Below are positions 9,204-18,132 of a stretch of 64,000 nucleotides of DNA, one piece after another. Position 1 is the first letter of the stretch. Each line of letters opens with the position of its first letter. Source of the DNA: Atopomonas sediminilitoris (GTDB lineage Bacteria; Pseudomonadota; Gammaproteobacteria; Pseudomonadales; Pseudomonadaceae). The position numbers and the translations under genes are program-made. Under the pieces are notes generated by a model that had not been told where the DNA came from, ran no database searches, and was given only the letters and a program-made list of their open reading frames with translations. The stretch lies in contig NZ_JAKUMM010000008.1 of NCBI RefSeq assembly GCF_022601735.1, positions 124,001 to 188,000 of the forward strand. Direction: 5' to 3'.

Positions 9204-10634
9204 TCAGCCTTGACGGCTGATCGTCGGTAACCGTTGATCCAACGCTTGATACAACGGCGAGCCAACCGGCCAGTTACGCAACAGACGCTCGCGGTCTTTG
9301 GCAAAGGCTTTAGCAAAGCGCGCGGCGCTGCGGTGCTGCTGTAATGCATCGAGATCAATCAATGACCAGCGCCCTGCTCGCCACAACACATTGTGCCCTT
9401 TCAAATCGCCGTGACTGATCCGCTCGTCATGCAAACGCTGGATCAGCATAATCAGCGCATCTAGCTCCGCAGGCGGCGGCAACTGCAGCCCCGTTGGATC
9501 GAAACGGGCGATTATATCCTCACCCGGCAGATATTCGGTAATCAGGTAGGCCGAACGCCTAAGTCCGAGGGTGCGCTTTTCAATCACCGCCAACGGTAGT
9601 GGCGTGTCGATGCCCAAATGCAACAGGCGATTGCCCGCCAACCAGCTATGCCATGCCCGACTGGGGCGCCAGCAGCGCTTAAGCCAATGCGCGGCGTTTT
9701 TAATGTTGTAGCGCTTAACCAGTAACGGCTGTCCAGCTACTGTCACCCGCGCCACGGTCGCGGCACCGCCGGTTTTATACAGATGGCCTTGCTCGATAAA
9801 ACGATCAGGCGACGCCAGCAGCTCAGCCAACCTGTCAGACTGCTCGCGGCGCACGGCGCAAATCCCATCGCCATCGTGGCGCACGGCAAACAGCGAACAG
9901 TCGCGCGCGCACTTACGTAAGTAATCTCGCAGCCGCCATTGGCGGATGGTTGCTTCTTGGCGACGCAGCGTATCAAGCGCGATGCCATGCGCTGCGTTGG
10001 CGCCCAAGTAACCGACGAGTAGCAGCTCTAGCTGCTCGTCACTCAAAACGGGCAGCTGGGCAAACAATACCGCCAAGTTCTTAATGGCCGCCTCTGCGCT
10101 CAACGGCTGTCCTAGCTGCTCGACTCGAATGCCGCCGGCATCAACCAGGTACAAATGCTCGGCCTGCGCCAGCAAGTTATCCAGATGCAGATCGGCTTGC
10201 CACAAGCCCTGCGCGTGCAATCGCGCCACACACGCCAGCGCCTGAGTGAGGACGCTCTGCTGCGCGGCACTTAATAGCGGCTCGGCAGAGAGCGACTGCC
10301 AGCGCTGCGCCAAACTCTCAGCCTGATCAATAAAGGCATACAGCAACCACGCGCCGTCCGCGCCGCCACCACTGGCCAACAGTTCAGGCGTAGCAACACC
10401 TGCCTGTTGCACTGCGTTAAAGCCCGTCTGTTCGAGCGCTAAGTCGCGGGCCGACTTGTCACCCACCAACAACTTGGCGAGCACGGTCTGCCCGCGCCAC
10501 AAGGCTTTGGCCACGTAACGTTTGCCCGGTAACACACGCAACCACTGCACAAGACACAGCTCATCGCCGGCGACCGTCAAAGTCAACGGCAGAGACGGCG
10601 ACCGCCCAGCGTGGCGCAGCTCACTTAAGGTCAT
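9204..10634 (-). CDS. Tandem LPS-kinase-fold protein (PA5006-like, two kinase domains)
   Basis: This is a 476-residue cytoplasmic protein with two kinase-like domains in one chain. The first has its catalytic loop ADLHLDNLL at about residues 145-153 and a VDAGG metal site. The second has HGDLKGHN near residue 417 and LIDLD. Both catalytic Asp and metal Asp pairs are intact, so both halves could be active. The same tandem layout is found in P. aeruginosa PA5006, which lies in the inner-core phosphate kinase cluster. The ATG overlaps the upstream wapQ-like stop (ATGA). The probable role is phosphorylation of inner-core heptoses, or support of WaaP; the exact site is unknown. Confidence 0.8.
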   Translation of the reverse strand: MTLSELRHAGRSPSLPLTLTVAGDELCLVQWLRVLPGKRYVAKALWRGQTVLAKLLVGDKSARDLALEQTGFNAVQQAGVATPELLASGGGADGAWLLYAFIDQAESLAQRWQSLSAEPLLSAAQQSVLTQALACVARLHAQGLWQADLHLDNLLAQAEHLYLVDAGGIRVEQLGQPLSAEAAIKNLAVLFAQLPVLSDEQLELLLVGYLGANAAHGIALDTLRRQEATIRQWRLRDYLRKCARDCSLFAVRHDGDGICAVRREQSDRLAELLASPDRFIEQGHLYKTGGAATVARVTVAGQPLLVKRYNIKNAAHWLKRCWRPSRAWHSWLAGNRLLHLGIDTPLPLAVIEKRTLGLRRSAYLITEYLPGEDIIARFDPTGLQLPPPAELDALIMLIQRLHDERISHGDLKGHNVLWRAGRWSLIDLDALQQHRSAARFAKAFAKDRERLLRNWPVGSPLYQALDQRLPTISRQG

Positions 10635-11386
10635 GTGCGCGCCTTATGGGCGTAACGCTTGGCTAACGCTTTACGCCACCATGCGGCCCGAGCCGTTTGC
10701 CCAAGCACGGCCAAGTACTCGGCTAAAAACAACTCAATCTGCTCAGCCGACCAGAGCGATCCGACTCGGCGCAGCAAGGCATCGATGTCGCGCACACGGT
10801 CACGCTGTTTGAGAATGCTTTTGCGCGTTTTCTCAAGATCAATAAAACACGCGTCAAAGCCTGTCTCCGTCACCCGCAAGAATAGATGCTTGGGGTATAA
10901 GCAACCGTGGTAAAGCCCAGCGCGATGCAACCTAGCCGCGAGCTGTGCACAGGCGCACAAAGACGCCGCTTGCTGCACAGCAGAGAGCGCCGGCCAGTCG
11001 CGCAATTGCTGATCCAAGTCTTGCCAGCCGTCTAGCGCATGGGTCAGTAAAATTGCTCGCCAGCTCTTTTCAGCTTTACGCTCGGCATAAAACGCGGCAC
11101 TCAACGCCGGCACACCCAGCGCGGCGTAATGCTGAATATTGCGCATCTCGCGGGCAAAGGTTGGCTCTCCCAAGGGACGCTGCCAACTCAGGGTCAGGTG
11201 ATTAACCTGTCGCTTGAGATAATAGGCTTGATCACCCACCTCCAGCCGGCACACGCTGCTCCAGCCGCCCCGCTCAGTGTTGGGTAGATCAACTTCCGGC
11301 AATTCAAGCGCCCACAGCGCGTCAAAACTATCGAGCCCTGCTTCGGCAAGACGCCCACGATCTGCGGCAGCGATAAAATCCTTCAC
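10631..11386 (-). CDS. wapQ: LPS core heptose kinase-like protein WapQ
   Basis: This 251-residue member of the LPS kinase (InaA/RfaY-like) family is placed as PA5007 (WapQ) in P. aeruginosa. It retains FIDLEKTR as the metal-binding segment, but its catalytic loop reads YHGCLYPKHLF near residue 158. The usual Asp is Cys, and the following Asn is His, as in WaaP. Loss of the Asp would normally cripple phosphotransfer, so it may act on a different mechanism or be a pseudokinase partner. It overlaps both neighbours by 4 bases, which implies translational coupling in the core operon. Confidence 0.75.
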   Translation of the reverse strand: MKDFIAAADRGRLAEAGLDSFDALWALELPEVDLPNTERGGWSSVCRLEVGDQAYYLKRQVNHLTLSWQRPLGEPTFAREMRNIQHYAALGVPALSAAFYAERKAEKSWRAILLTHALDGWQDLDQQLRDWPALSAVQQAASLCACAQLAARLHRAGLYHGCLYPKHLFLRVTETGFDACFIDLEKTRKSILKQRDRVRDIDALLRRVGSLWSAEQIELFLAEYLAVLGQTARAAWWRKALAKRYAHKART

Positions 11387-12117
11387 TCGCGCCCCTCAAA
11401 GAAACCCAGAATGCGGCGCAACATGCCCTTATCCGTTTTAGTCATTCGTGCATGACCACGATAAGTCAGGAAGAAACGCAAACGCACAGTGCGGGGCAAA
11501 TGGTACTTGGCCACCTTATCTAGGCAGGCTAAGTCTTTAATAATCCGGTATTGCAACATAGGGCCGAACCAAAACGAGCCGCCCGGGCAATCAATAAAAA
11601 ACAGCTGCGCCTGATCATTGACCAGCAGATTGCGCCATTTTAAGTCGTTATGCACAAAGTGATGGCGGTGCATGGTGGCCGTTGCTAACGCCAGTTGCTC
11701 ACTGATTTGCGCAAGCCATTGACGGTCTTGCAGGCGCGGGTCACCGCTGTGCGCCAGGGCCGCTAAATCCTGCGTATTCGGTAACCCTTCAGTAATCAAA
11801 GCGCCGCGCACGAACTGACCCGCCTTGCGCTCCAAGCCATAGGCCACCACGTTTGCGGTAGGAATGCCCCAGCGTGAAAAGTGACGTAGATTTTGCCATT
11901 CCGCCTTAACCCGAGGCCGCCCCAAAAAACGCCGTATATTTTTGCCAGCCCCCCAATAACGTTTGACGTAATAACGGACGCCGTCACGCTCCAGCAAAAT
12001 CACTTCCGATAGCGGGTCTTTAGTTAAGCGCTGGCCTTGCAGGGCAAACACTTGCTCCAGCGAGCCGAATAGCCCCAATAGTTGCTGATAATTTTCCGTC
12101 AAACGCCACGCGGCCAT
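11383..12117 (-). CDS. wapP: LPS core heptose kinase WapP-like
   Basis: This 244-residue kinase-fold protein has the intact catalytic loop HNDLKWRNLL near residue 157 and the metal site FIDCPGG. A basic N-lobe includes RYYVKRYWG, whose Lys is the likely ATP-binding residue. In P. aeruginosa WapP (PA5008) is needed for inner-core heptose phosphates, which are essential for LPS export there. The start overlaps the stop of the upstream GT9 gene (TGATG). In P. aeruginosa wapP directly follows waaP; here a GT9 gene is inserted between them. The substrate is inferred from locus and family only. Confidence 0.78.
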   Translation of the reverse strand: MAAWRLTENYQQLLGLFGSLEQVFALQGQRLTKDPLSEVILLERDGVRYYVKRYWGAGKNIRRFLGRPRVKAEWQNLRHFSRWGIPTANVVAYGLERKAGQFVRGALITEGLPNTQDLAALAHSGDPRLQDRQWLAQISEQLALATATMHRHHFVHNDLKWRNLLVNDQAQLFFIDCPGGSFWFGPMLQYRIIKDLACLDKVAKYHLPRTVRLRFFLTYRGHARMTKTDKGMLRRILGFFEGRE

Positions 12118-13112
12118 CAGCCAGCCTCACCTAACGCTCGAGCGACGCGCCATACCGGTACAAATGGCCGCCAAACATAACGCCCCAGCCATTTAAAGGT
12201 AAACAAAGGTGACACCACGGTATTACGGGCATTAAAACCAGGGCGCCAGACAAAATGGCGATCTTTGCGCGTCAAGGTAAAGGTTTGTAAACCCAGTAAC
12301 GAACCCAAGTGCCCGCCACCAGAGTCGTTGCTAATCACGGCCTCGCAACTGACCAAGTACTCAATCAAACCCGCCACATTTGCAAAACTGCACACGGATA
12401 AGTCCGCTAGTTGTGACTGCAGCTGTTCTTGCTCATGCGGCATGGCCACAATATCCACCTGCCAAGATTGACGCTGCAACCGTCTCGCCAGCCAGGCAAA
12501 CCCTTTAAGTGAATAATTCTTAGAGGGCTGCGGTGTTGTCGGGAAGATCGCGACACGCCTGTGCTTGCGCCCTTGTTGAGGAGGCAAGTTAATCTCTACC
12601 GGCAACTGGGTCTGCAGGCCATAGGCACTCAGCGCATATTCATCCAACCACTGCGCCATGCTCCAGCCTCGTTTGGACTGTGTGCAAAAGCCTCGGGTCG
12701 CTGCAGGCAAGTCCACGCCCGCAACAGTAACAACCCGCCCCTCTAAGCCTAAATGACTCGGGATTTTCTTTGCCGAAACAAAAGCAATATTGCTCCGTGC
12801 CATTACAGCTTGCGGATCAGCAATACCACTCTCAGATGAGCCGCTAGTGCTTAGCCAATTAACGTAGCTGACCACCAAGTCATGCTCTGAGGCTAAACCG
12901 ACCAAGTCCATACGGTCGCTAGAGAGGACTTCCAGCCATGGGAAATAAGACGCCGCCGGATACAGCGTATTGGCAAATAAGCGGACCTGCGCCCCCGCCT
13001 GATGAAACAACCAAGCTAAACGCACAAACAAGGTGACATCGCCTAAGGCCAAACACGGGACAATCGCAATACGCTTCCCAGCCCAGACCACCTTTTCAGG
13101 CATGCCAGTCAT
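12117..13112 (-). CDS. GT9 heptosyltransferase-family protein inserted between waaP and wapP
   Basis: This 331-residue protein has the two Rossmann halves of GT9 heptosyltransferases and their hallmark segment AVISNDSGGGHLGSLLG near residue 260 (usual form SNDSGxMHLAAALG). The N-terminal strand IAIVPCLALGDVTLFVRLA replaces the usual GDVV/GDMV segment. It is clearly more divergent than WaaC and WaaF in the same operon, so its sugar may not be heptose. The start overlaps the waaP stop (ATGA). From memory no GT9 gene lies at this point in P. aeruginosa, so this looks like a lineage-specific core modification. Confidence 0.7.
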   Translation of the reverse strand: MTGMPEKVVWAGKRIAIVPCLALGDVTLFVRLAWLFHQAGAQVRLFANTLYPAASYFPWLEVLSSDRMDLVGLASEHDLVVSYVNWLSTSGSSESGIADPQAVMARSNIAFVSAKKIPSHLGLEGRVVTVAGVDLPAATRGFCTQSKRGWSMAQWLDEYALSAYGLQTQLPVEINLPPQQGRKHRRVAIFPTTPQPSKNYSLKGFAWLARRLQRQSWQVDIVAMPHEQEQLQSQLADLSVCSFANVAGLIEYLVSCEAVISNDSGGGHLGSLLGLQTFTLTRKDRHFVWRPGFNARNTVVSPLFTFKWLGRYVWRPFVPVWRVARALGEAG

Positions 13113-13915
13113 AATGCATCTCCATAGCGCTGCTTACGCGCATACAACTTATTGGCTTTGGTCGTTAGCCAGTTCAATAGTTTGGCCTCATCGCGCAGTA
13201 CTTCGCGCAGCGGGCGCTGAAAATAGTCGCGCAAAAAGCGCAGTCGATCGCGGCGGGTTAGGCCGATATCCAACACCGAGAAATACAGCGCGGCGAGGTC
13301 TTTGTTGCGCCAGCGAATCGGTGTGGCGCGGCGGGTTTGCGCGCGATGCAGGTCGATCAGCGACAGCTGAATCGTCTCTGGCGTGATCGCCTCGGCGGTG
13401 TTGAGTAAGAAGTGGCAAATATAAAAGTCACGATGATTGATGCCGCCGCGGTGCATGCGCCCAGCCATCTCGGCGACACGCGCGATCAGCGCCCATTTCA
13501 GGCGTGGCGCTGGCGGCACGCTGGCCCAGTTCAGCGACAGCTGCTCTAGGTCGATGGTCGGTGCGAGCTCGTGGGTGATGATGAAACTGTGCTGCCGCGC
13601 CGGGTTTACTCCGCGCTCACCGTAGGCGACGCTGGTCATGCTCGGCACACCCAGCTCAGCCAAGCGCCGCAAAGCGACCTGTTCATTGCGCGCGCCCAGC
13701 ACCGGCAGCTTGGCGGTGAGTAGGTTTTTGACAATTTCTGCCCAGCCAATGCCGCGATGGATTTTGACGAAATAGCCTTTGCCCGCCACCTCCGTACGCA
13801 AGGTGCGGCGACCTTCCAGCTCGCGGTAAACCTGTCCTTCAAGACGCTCGACTTCAACAAACGGGTCTTTACCAGCCCACAACTCGGCGAAGGGCGCGCG
13901 CACTTCAAGCGTCAT
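13109..13915 (-). CDS. waaP: LPS core heptose (I) kinase WaaP
   Basis: This 268-residue protein has the same length as P. aeruginosa WaaP. The catalytic loop is HRDFYICHFLL near residues 163-173, and SLIDLHRAQ is the metal site. The ATP Lys lies in GYFVKIHRG near residue 51. It phosphorylates the first core heptose, and in P. aeruginosa it is essential because unphosphorylated core is not exported. It overlaps waaG by 11 bases upstream and the GT9 gene by 4 bases downstream. The gene content around it (waaF-waaC-waaG-waaP) is the classical pseudomonad inner-core operon. Confidence 0.95.
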   Translation of the reverse strand: MTLEVRAPFAELWAGKDPFVEVERLEGQVYRELEGRRTLRTEVAGKGYFVKIHRGIGWAEIVKNLLTAKLPVLGARNEQVALRRLAELGVPSMTSVAYGERGVNPARQHSFIITHELAPTIDLEQLSLNWASVPPAPRLKWALIARVAEMAGRMHRGGINHRDFYICHFLLNTAEAITPETIQLSLIDLHRAQTRRATPIRWRNKDLAALYFSVLDIGLTRRDRLRFLRDYFQRPLREVLRDEAKLLNWLTTKANKLYARKQRYGDAL

Positions 13916-15032
13916 GCGCTGCCCCCACGATTAAGTCCGCGGCATGTTGCGCCATGCTGTAAATATCCGCCGTTGCGGCAAACGTCAGCCCATGGCTGGC
14001 GTAACGCGCGCGCCGTGCGCTATCGCCGAGTAACGCAGCTAATTGTTGGTTCATTACAGCTTGTTGAAACGGCGTTTTAATCAGCTCGCCGGCCTCGGCA
14101 TCCGCCACGTAATGTGCGTAGCCACACACATCCGTGACCAGCACGGGTAAGCCGGCGACCAAGGCCTCAAGCAATACGGTGCCGGTGTTTTCGTTGTAGG
14201 CCGGATGAATCAACACGTCTGCGCCGAGTAAAAAGCGCGGAATATCGCTACGCCCTTTTAGGATTTGTACCTGCTCGCTGATCCCCAACGCTTTGGCTTG
14301 CAGAGCAAAAGGCTTGGGGTCGTCTTGGCCAATGGCGATCAAGCGCGTGCGTTGTTTTAAGGCTTTGGGCAGCGCTTGCAGCGCCCGCAAGCTGCGATCG
14401 AGGCCTTTGGTTTTAAAGCCTGAGCCAATCTGTACCAAAAGCAACTCATCATCGCTTAAGGCGAACTCGCGACGAAACTCAGCGCGCACGTCGCTAGCAT
14501 TGGCCGGCGCGCGGCGATCCAGCGCAATACCCGGCGGCAACAGGTGAAAGCGCGTCGCCGGTGTGGCGTAGTGCTTAACAAACAGCGGCTGTTGCACTTC
14601 TGAAATCATCAACACTTGGGTGTGGCTCTGCGGCGCAAACACCGCACGCTCGTACTCAGCAAAGTGACGGTAACGGCCCCATTTGCGGTACAGGCCGCCA
14701 CGCAGGGTTTGCGCCTTGTCTTCAAAACAAGGATCGGCGGCGTAGTACCAATCCAGCCCCGGCATCTTGTTAAAGCCCACCACGCAATCGACCGGACGCT
14801 GGGCCAGATCAGCCTGCAGCCAAGCGCTAAACTTTTCATTTCGGCGATGATTGAACAGAGCTTTGACCGGCGCAACCAGCACCTCGAAGCCCTCAGGCAC
14901 CTCACCTTCCCAGATCATGGTGTACACGCGAATGGCATGCCCGCGCGCTTGGCACTCCTGGGCGATACGCATGAAATCGCGCTGCAAGCCACCAAAAGGA
15001 AAGTATTTGTACAGTACAAACGCCAGCTGCAT
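13905..15032 (-). CDS. waaG: LPS core glycosyltransferase WaaG
   Basis: This 375-residue GT4 enzyme begins MQLAFVLYKYFPFGGLQRDF, the typical WaaG N-terminus with the Gly-rich acceptor loop. The donor site YNENTGTVLLEALVAGLPV (E-x7-E, near residue 284) and the segment QIGSGFKTKGLDR are present. It transfers the first outer-core hexose to the inner-core heptose; in Pseudomonas this is the sugar proposed to be galactosamine. It is peripheral to the inner membrane. The start overlaps the waaC stop by one base (TGATG), so translation is coupled. Confidence 0.93.
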   Translation of the reverse strand: MQLAFVLYKYFPFGGLQRDFMRIAQECQARGHAIRVYTMIWEGEVPEGFEVLVAPVKALFNHRRNEKFSAWLQADLAQRPVDCVVGFNKMPGLDWYYAADPCFEDKAQTLRGGLYRKWGRYRHFAEYERAVFAPQSHTQVLMISEVQQPLFVKHYATPATRFHLLPPGIALDRRAPANASDVRAEFRREFALSDDELLLVQIGSGFKTKGLDRSLRALQALPKALKQRTRLIAIGQDDPKPFALQAKALGISEQVQILKGRSDIPRFLLGADVLIHPAYNENTGTVLLEALVAGLPVLVTDVCGYAHYVADAEAGELIKTPFQQAVMNQQLAALLGDSARRARYASHGLTFAATADIYSMAQHAADLIVGAAHDA

Positions 15033-16030
15033 CAGGCAGACTCCGTCAGCAGTGGATTAAGCGCCGCCAGCACTTGCGTCGCCCCTAAGCCGTCAAAACA
15101 GGGGGCCTCGCGATCGCCAAGCCCCGCCAGCGGGCCGCTAGCACAAAGGTGGATTTGCCCTTGCCCGTAGGCGCCGACATTGGCCGGCAAGGTCGGGCCG
15201 TACAGCGAAATACTCGGCACATCCAACGCCGCCGCCAAATGCCCAAGCCCAGTATCGACCGCAACACAAGCTTTTGCGCCAGCAATGGTGGCGGCTACGC
15301 CGGCCAAGTTCATTTTATCCAGCACTTGTGCATGGGCTAAGCCGGCACAAAGTCGCTCCGCGCGCGCCTGCTCAGCGGCGTTGCCCCAAGGCACCTTGAC
15401 CCCCATGCCGCGTGCGGTAATGGCCTCAGCCAAGGCGCGCCACTCATGCTCGGGCCAGTGCTTGCTGGCCCACGTTGTGCCGTGCAAAAACAGCACATAG
15501 GGTTCGCCCGCAGCGCTACCAGCCAACCGTTCACGCGGCAAGCCGTAGTCACCAGTACTGGTGGGCAACACATACCCTAAAGCCTGCGCCATGAGTTGAC
15601 GCACGCGCTCTACAGCATGCTGCCCCCACGCCACCGGGTAGCGATGAGCATAAAACCAGCTAGCCAACGGCTCACGCGCCGAATGTTTGTCTAAGCCAGA
15701 CACCGGCGCCGAGGCGTAACGACTCAGCCACGCGCTTTTCAATAAGCCTTGCGCATCAATCACTAGGTCGTAGTGGGTACTTTTTAACCGCTGCTTGAAT
15801 GCTTGCCACTCGCCACTGCGCCAGGCTTGCAGGGGCTGCTTGCGCCAACGCCGAATGGCGACCGGAATCACCGCGGCCACGGCCGGATGCCAGCTGGGGA
15901 TTTCAGCGAAGCCTTCTTCCACCACCCAGTCGAACTGGATACCGGGCAGCGCACGCGCCGCATCGGTCAGTGCCGGCAAGGTGTGTACGACATCGCCCAG
16001 CGACGACGTTTTGATCAGCAACACACGCAT
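15032..16030 (-). CDS. waaC: LPS heptosyltransferase I WaaC
   Basis: This 332-residue GT9 enzyme adds the first L-glycero-D-manno-heptose to Kdo2-lipid A. It opens with MRVLLIKTSSLGDVVHTLPAL, which contains the GDVVHTLPA acceptor loop typical of WaaC, and has the donor loop CVAVDTGLGHLAAALDVPSI near residue 260. It sits two bases after the waaF stop, with a GGTGGA ribosome site inside waaF. Downstream it overlaps waaG by one base. WaaC and WaaF are easily distinguished here by GDVVHT against GDMVMAQ. Confidence 0.95.
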   Translation of the reverse strand: MRVLLIKTSSLGDVVHTLPALTDAARALPGIQFDWVVEEGFAEIPSWHPAVAAVIPVAIRRWRKQPLQAWRSGEWQAFKQRLKSTHYDLVIDAQGLLKSAWLSRYASAPVSGLDKHSAREPLASWFYAHRYPVAWGQHAVERVRQLMAQALGYVLPTSTGDYGLPRERLAGSAAGEPYVLFLHGTTWASKHWPEHEWRALAEAITARGMGVKVPWGNAAEQARAERLCAGLAHAQVLDKMNLAGVAATIAGAKACVAVDTGLGHLAAALDVPSISLYGPTLPANVGAYGQGQIHLCASGPLAGLGDREAPCFDGLGATQVLAALNPLLTESA

Positions 16031-16032
16031 GC

Positions 16033-17067
16033 TTATTCCACCGACACCGGATCAGCTACTAGGCGCTGCAAGGCTTCCACCACGGGGCGCGGCTTAAGTT
16101 CACGCAAACAGTTGTAGTGACCAAAACGGCAGGTACGCTCAAAGCACGGACTGCACTCCAAGCCCAAACGCACCACCTCGACTTGATCGGCTAAAGGCGG
16201 GGTGAATTGGTCCGACGTTGAGCCATACACCGCCACCAACGGACGGTTGAGCGCAGCGGCCACGTGCATCAAGCCCGAGTCGTTGCTGACCACAGCACTG
16301 GCCACCGAGAGCAAATCCACCGCTTGTGCCAACGACGTTTGCCCCGACAGGTTCACGCATTCCTCGCGCAAACCGGGGATCAGGCGCTGGCGAATGTCTT
16401 CACCACCGGCGCGGTCATTGGCCGAGCCAAACAGCCACACTTGCCAACCGGCGCGAATTTTTAGCTCCGCCACTTTGGCGTAATGCTCTGCCGGCCAGCG
16501 TTTGGCCTCACCAAACTCAGCGCCTGGGCACAGCGCCAGCACAGGGCGATCCGTGCTCAAGCCAAACGCCTGCAACGCCGCGTCACGACTGGTGTTATCA
16601 ATCTGCAAACGGGGTTGGGGATAAGGTTTAGGCAGCTCAGCACCCGGCGCGTAAGCCAACGCCATGAAGCGTTCGATCATCAACGGGTACTGTTGCTTAT
16701 CGAGCACGCGCACGTCATTCAGCAGGCCATAGCGCATTTCACCACGCCAGCCAGTGCGCTTGGGGATATTGGCAAAAAACGGCGTCAGCGCCGACTTTAA
16801 TGAGTTGGGCAGCAAGATCGCTTGCGCGTACTCGCCGCGCAGGCTCTGCCCTAAGCGCCGCCGCGCGCCGATATCCAGCGCCCCATGCCCCAGCGGCATG
16901 CTGATGGCTTTGCGCACCTCGGGCATGCGCGCCAGCAAGGGCTCGCTCCACGCGGGGGCGAGCACATCAATCTGGCAATCGGGGTGCTGTTGCTTCAGAC
17001 AATGGAACAGGGTCTGCGCCATTACCATGTCGCCCACCCAGCTGGGGCCGATAATCAGGATATTCAT
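16033..17067 (-). CDS. waaF: LPS heptosyltransferase II WaaF
   Basis: This 344-residue GT9 enzyme adds the second core heptose. It begins MNILIIGPSWVGDMVMAQ, the standard WaaF start, and has SNDSGLMHVAAALNRPL near residue 244. A C-terminal SPCFERTCRFGHYNCL segment carries the cysteines seen in WaaF proteins. ATG 17067 was chosen over an in-frame start 21 bases upstream, because GAGG lies at the right distance and the family starts there. It is the first gene of the core operon, and the 91 bases to ilvE are the likely promoter-bearing gap. Confidence 0.95.
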   Translation of the reverse strand: MNILIIGPSWVGDMVMAQTLFHCLKQQHPDCQIDVLAPAWSEPLLARMPEVRKAISMPLGHGALDIGARRRLGQSLRGEYAQAILLPNSLKSALTPFFANIPKRTGWRGEMRYGLLNDVRVLDKQQYPLMIERFMALAYAPGAELPKPYPQPRLQIDNTSRDAALQAFGLSTDRPVLALCPGAEFGEAKRWPAEHYAKVAELKIRAGWQVWLFGSANDRAGGEDIRQRLIPGLREECVNLSGQTSLAQAVDLLSVASAVVSNDSGLMHVAAALNRPLVAVYGSTSDQFTPPLADQVEVVRLGLECSPCFERTCRFGHYNCLRELKPRPVVEALQRLVADPVSVE

Positions 17068-17085
17068 AACAACAGCCTCAAGCGG

Positions 17086-17142
17086 CAAGCCTCAAGCCGC
17101 CAGCATAGCAGCCCTCCGTTGCCGCTTACCGCCTGAGGCTTG
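17086..17142. repeat. Inverted repeat in the ilvE-waaF gap
   Basis: CAAGCCTCA at 17086-17094 is matched by its complement TGAGGCTTG at 17134-17142. The arms are 9 bases with 39 bases between them. It lies between the ilvE stop and the waaF start. It may fold as a weak transcript-end structure after ilvE or be a degraded intergenic repeat. No T-run follows on either strand. Confidence 0.4.
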
Positions 17143-17158
17143 TGGCCCGCCGTACTGC

Positions 17159-18082
17159 TTAGCGAACCAGCGTACGCCACTCGGGACGATCTTCACGACG
17201 ACCGCTAACCAAGTCGAAGTAGCGGGTTTGCAGCTTCTCGGTGATAGGGCCACGCTGGCCAGCACCGATCACACGGCCATCCAGCTCACGGATCGGCGTG
17301 ACCTCAGCGGCAGTACCGGTAAAGAAGGCTTCATCGGCGATATACACCTCATCGCGGGTGATGCGCTTTTCTACCAGCTTCAGACCCATTTCGTTGGCCA
17401 TTTGCAAAATGGTGTTACGGGTGATGCCGTTCAAGCAGGCGGTCACTTCGGGGGTGTAGATCACGCCATCTTTAACGATGAAGATGTTTTCGCCAGAGCC
17501 TTCGGCCACGTAGCCTTCCGGATCCAACAACAACGCCTCATCGGCACCGCCGGAGATCGCCTCTTGCAGCGCCAACATCGAGTTGATGTAGTGACCGTTA
17601 GCCTTGGCGCGGGTCATCGAGATATTCACGTGATGACGGGTGAACGAGCTGGTGCGGACTTTAATACCGCTCTTCAGCGCTTCTTCACCCATGTAGGCGC
17701 CCCAGTGCCAAGCGGCGACGATCACGTGCACCTTCAAGCCCGTTGCGCGTAGGCCCATGGCTTCTGATCCGTAAAACACCATCGGACGCAGGTAAGCGGA
17801 AGTCAGATCGTTTTCGCGGACGGCGGCGCGCTGCGCTTCATTGATCTCGTCCTTAGTGAACGGGATCTGCATATTCATAATCTGGGCGGAATCGAACAGG
17901 CGGTTGGTGTGCTCTTGCAAACGGAAAATCGCCGTACCCTTGGGGGTTTCGTAGGCACGCACACCTTCGAACACGCCCATGCCGTAATGCAGTGTGTGGG
18001 TCAGTACATGGGTGGTGGCTTCGCGCCAGGGCACCATTTTTCCGTCATACCAAATCAGACCATCGCGGTCGGCCATCGACAT
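17159..18082 (-). CDS. ilvE: Branched-chain amino acid aminotransferase
   Basis: This 307-residue PLP enzyme of fold type IV carries out the last transamination in Leu, Ile and Val synthesis and the reverse reaction with 2-oxoglutarate. The Schiff-base Lys is K160 in MTRAKANGHY. The segments EGYVAEGSGENIF and TGTAAEVTPI are the class-IV signature and phosphate-binding loop. The start at 18082 has AGGAG nearby; a second Met two codons on is possible. It lies between glnE and waaF exactly as in P. aeruginosa, with its own short flanking gaps. Confidence 0.96.
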   Translation of the reverse strand: MSMADRDGLIWYDGKMVPWREATTHVLTHTLHYGMGVFEGVRAYETPKGTAIFRLQEHTNRLFDSAQIMNMQIPFTKDEINEAQRAAVRENDLTSAYLRPMVFYGSEAMGLRATGLKVHVIVAAWHWGAYMGEEALKSGIKVRTSSFTRHHVNISMTRAKANGHYINSMLALQEAISGGADEALLLDPEGYVAEGSGENIFIVKDGVIYTPEVTACLNGITRNTILQMANEMGLKLVEKRITRDEVYIADEAFFTGTAAEVTPIRELDGRVIGAGQRGPITEKLQTRYFDLVSGRREDRPEWRTLVR

Positions 18083-18132
18083 AGCTGCCAGCTCCTAAAA
18101 GCATCAAATTGCAAAAGTGTTCCTAGTCTGCC

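Noticed and set aside
16754..17752. A 332-codon open frame on the plus strand
   Set aside because: It runs antisense across parts of both waaF and ilvE and across their gap, and has no motif of its own.
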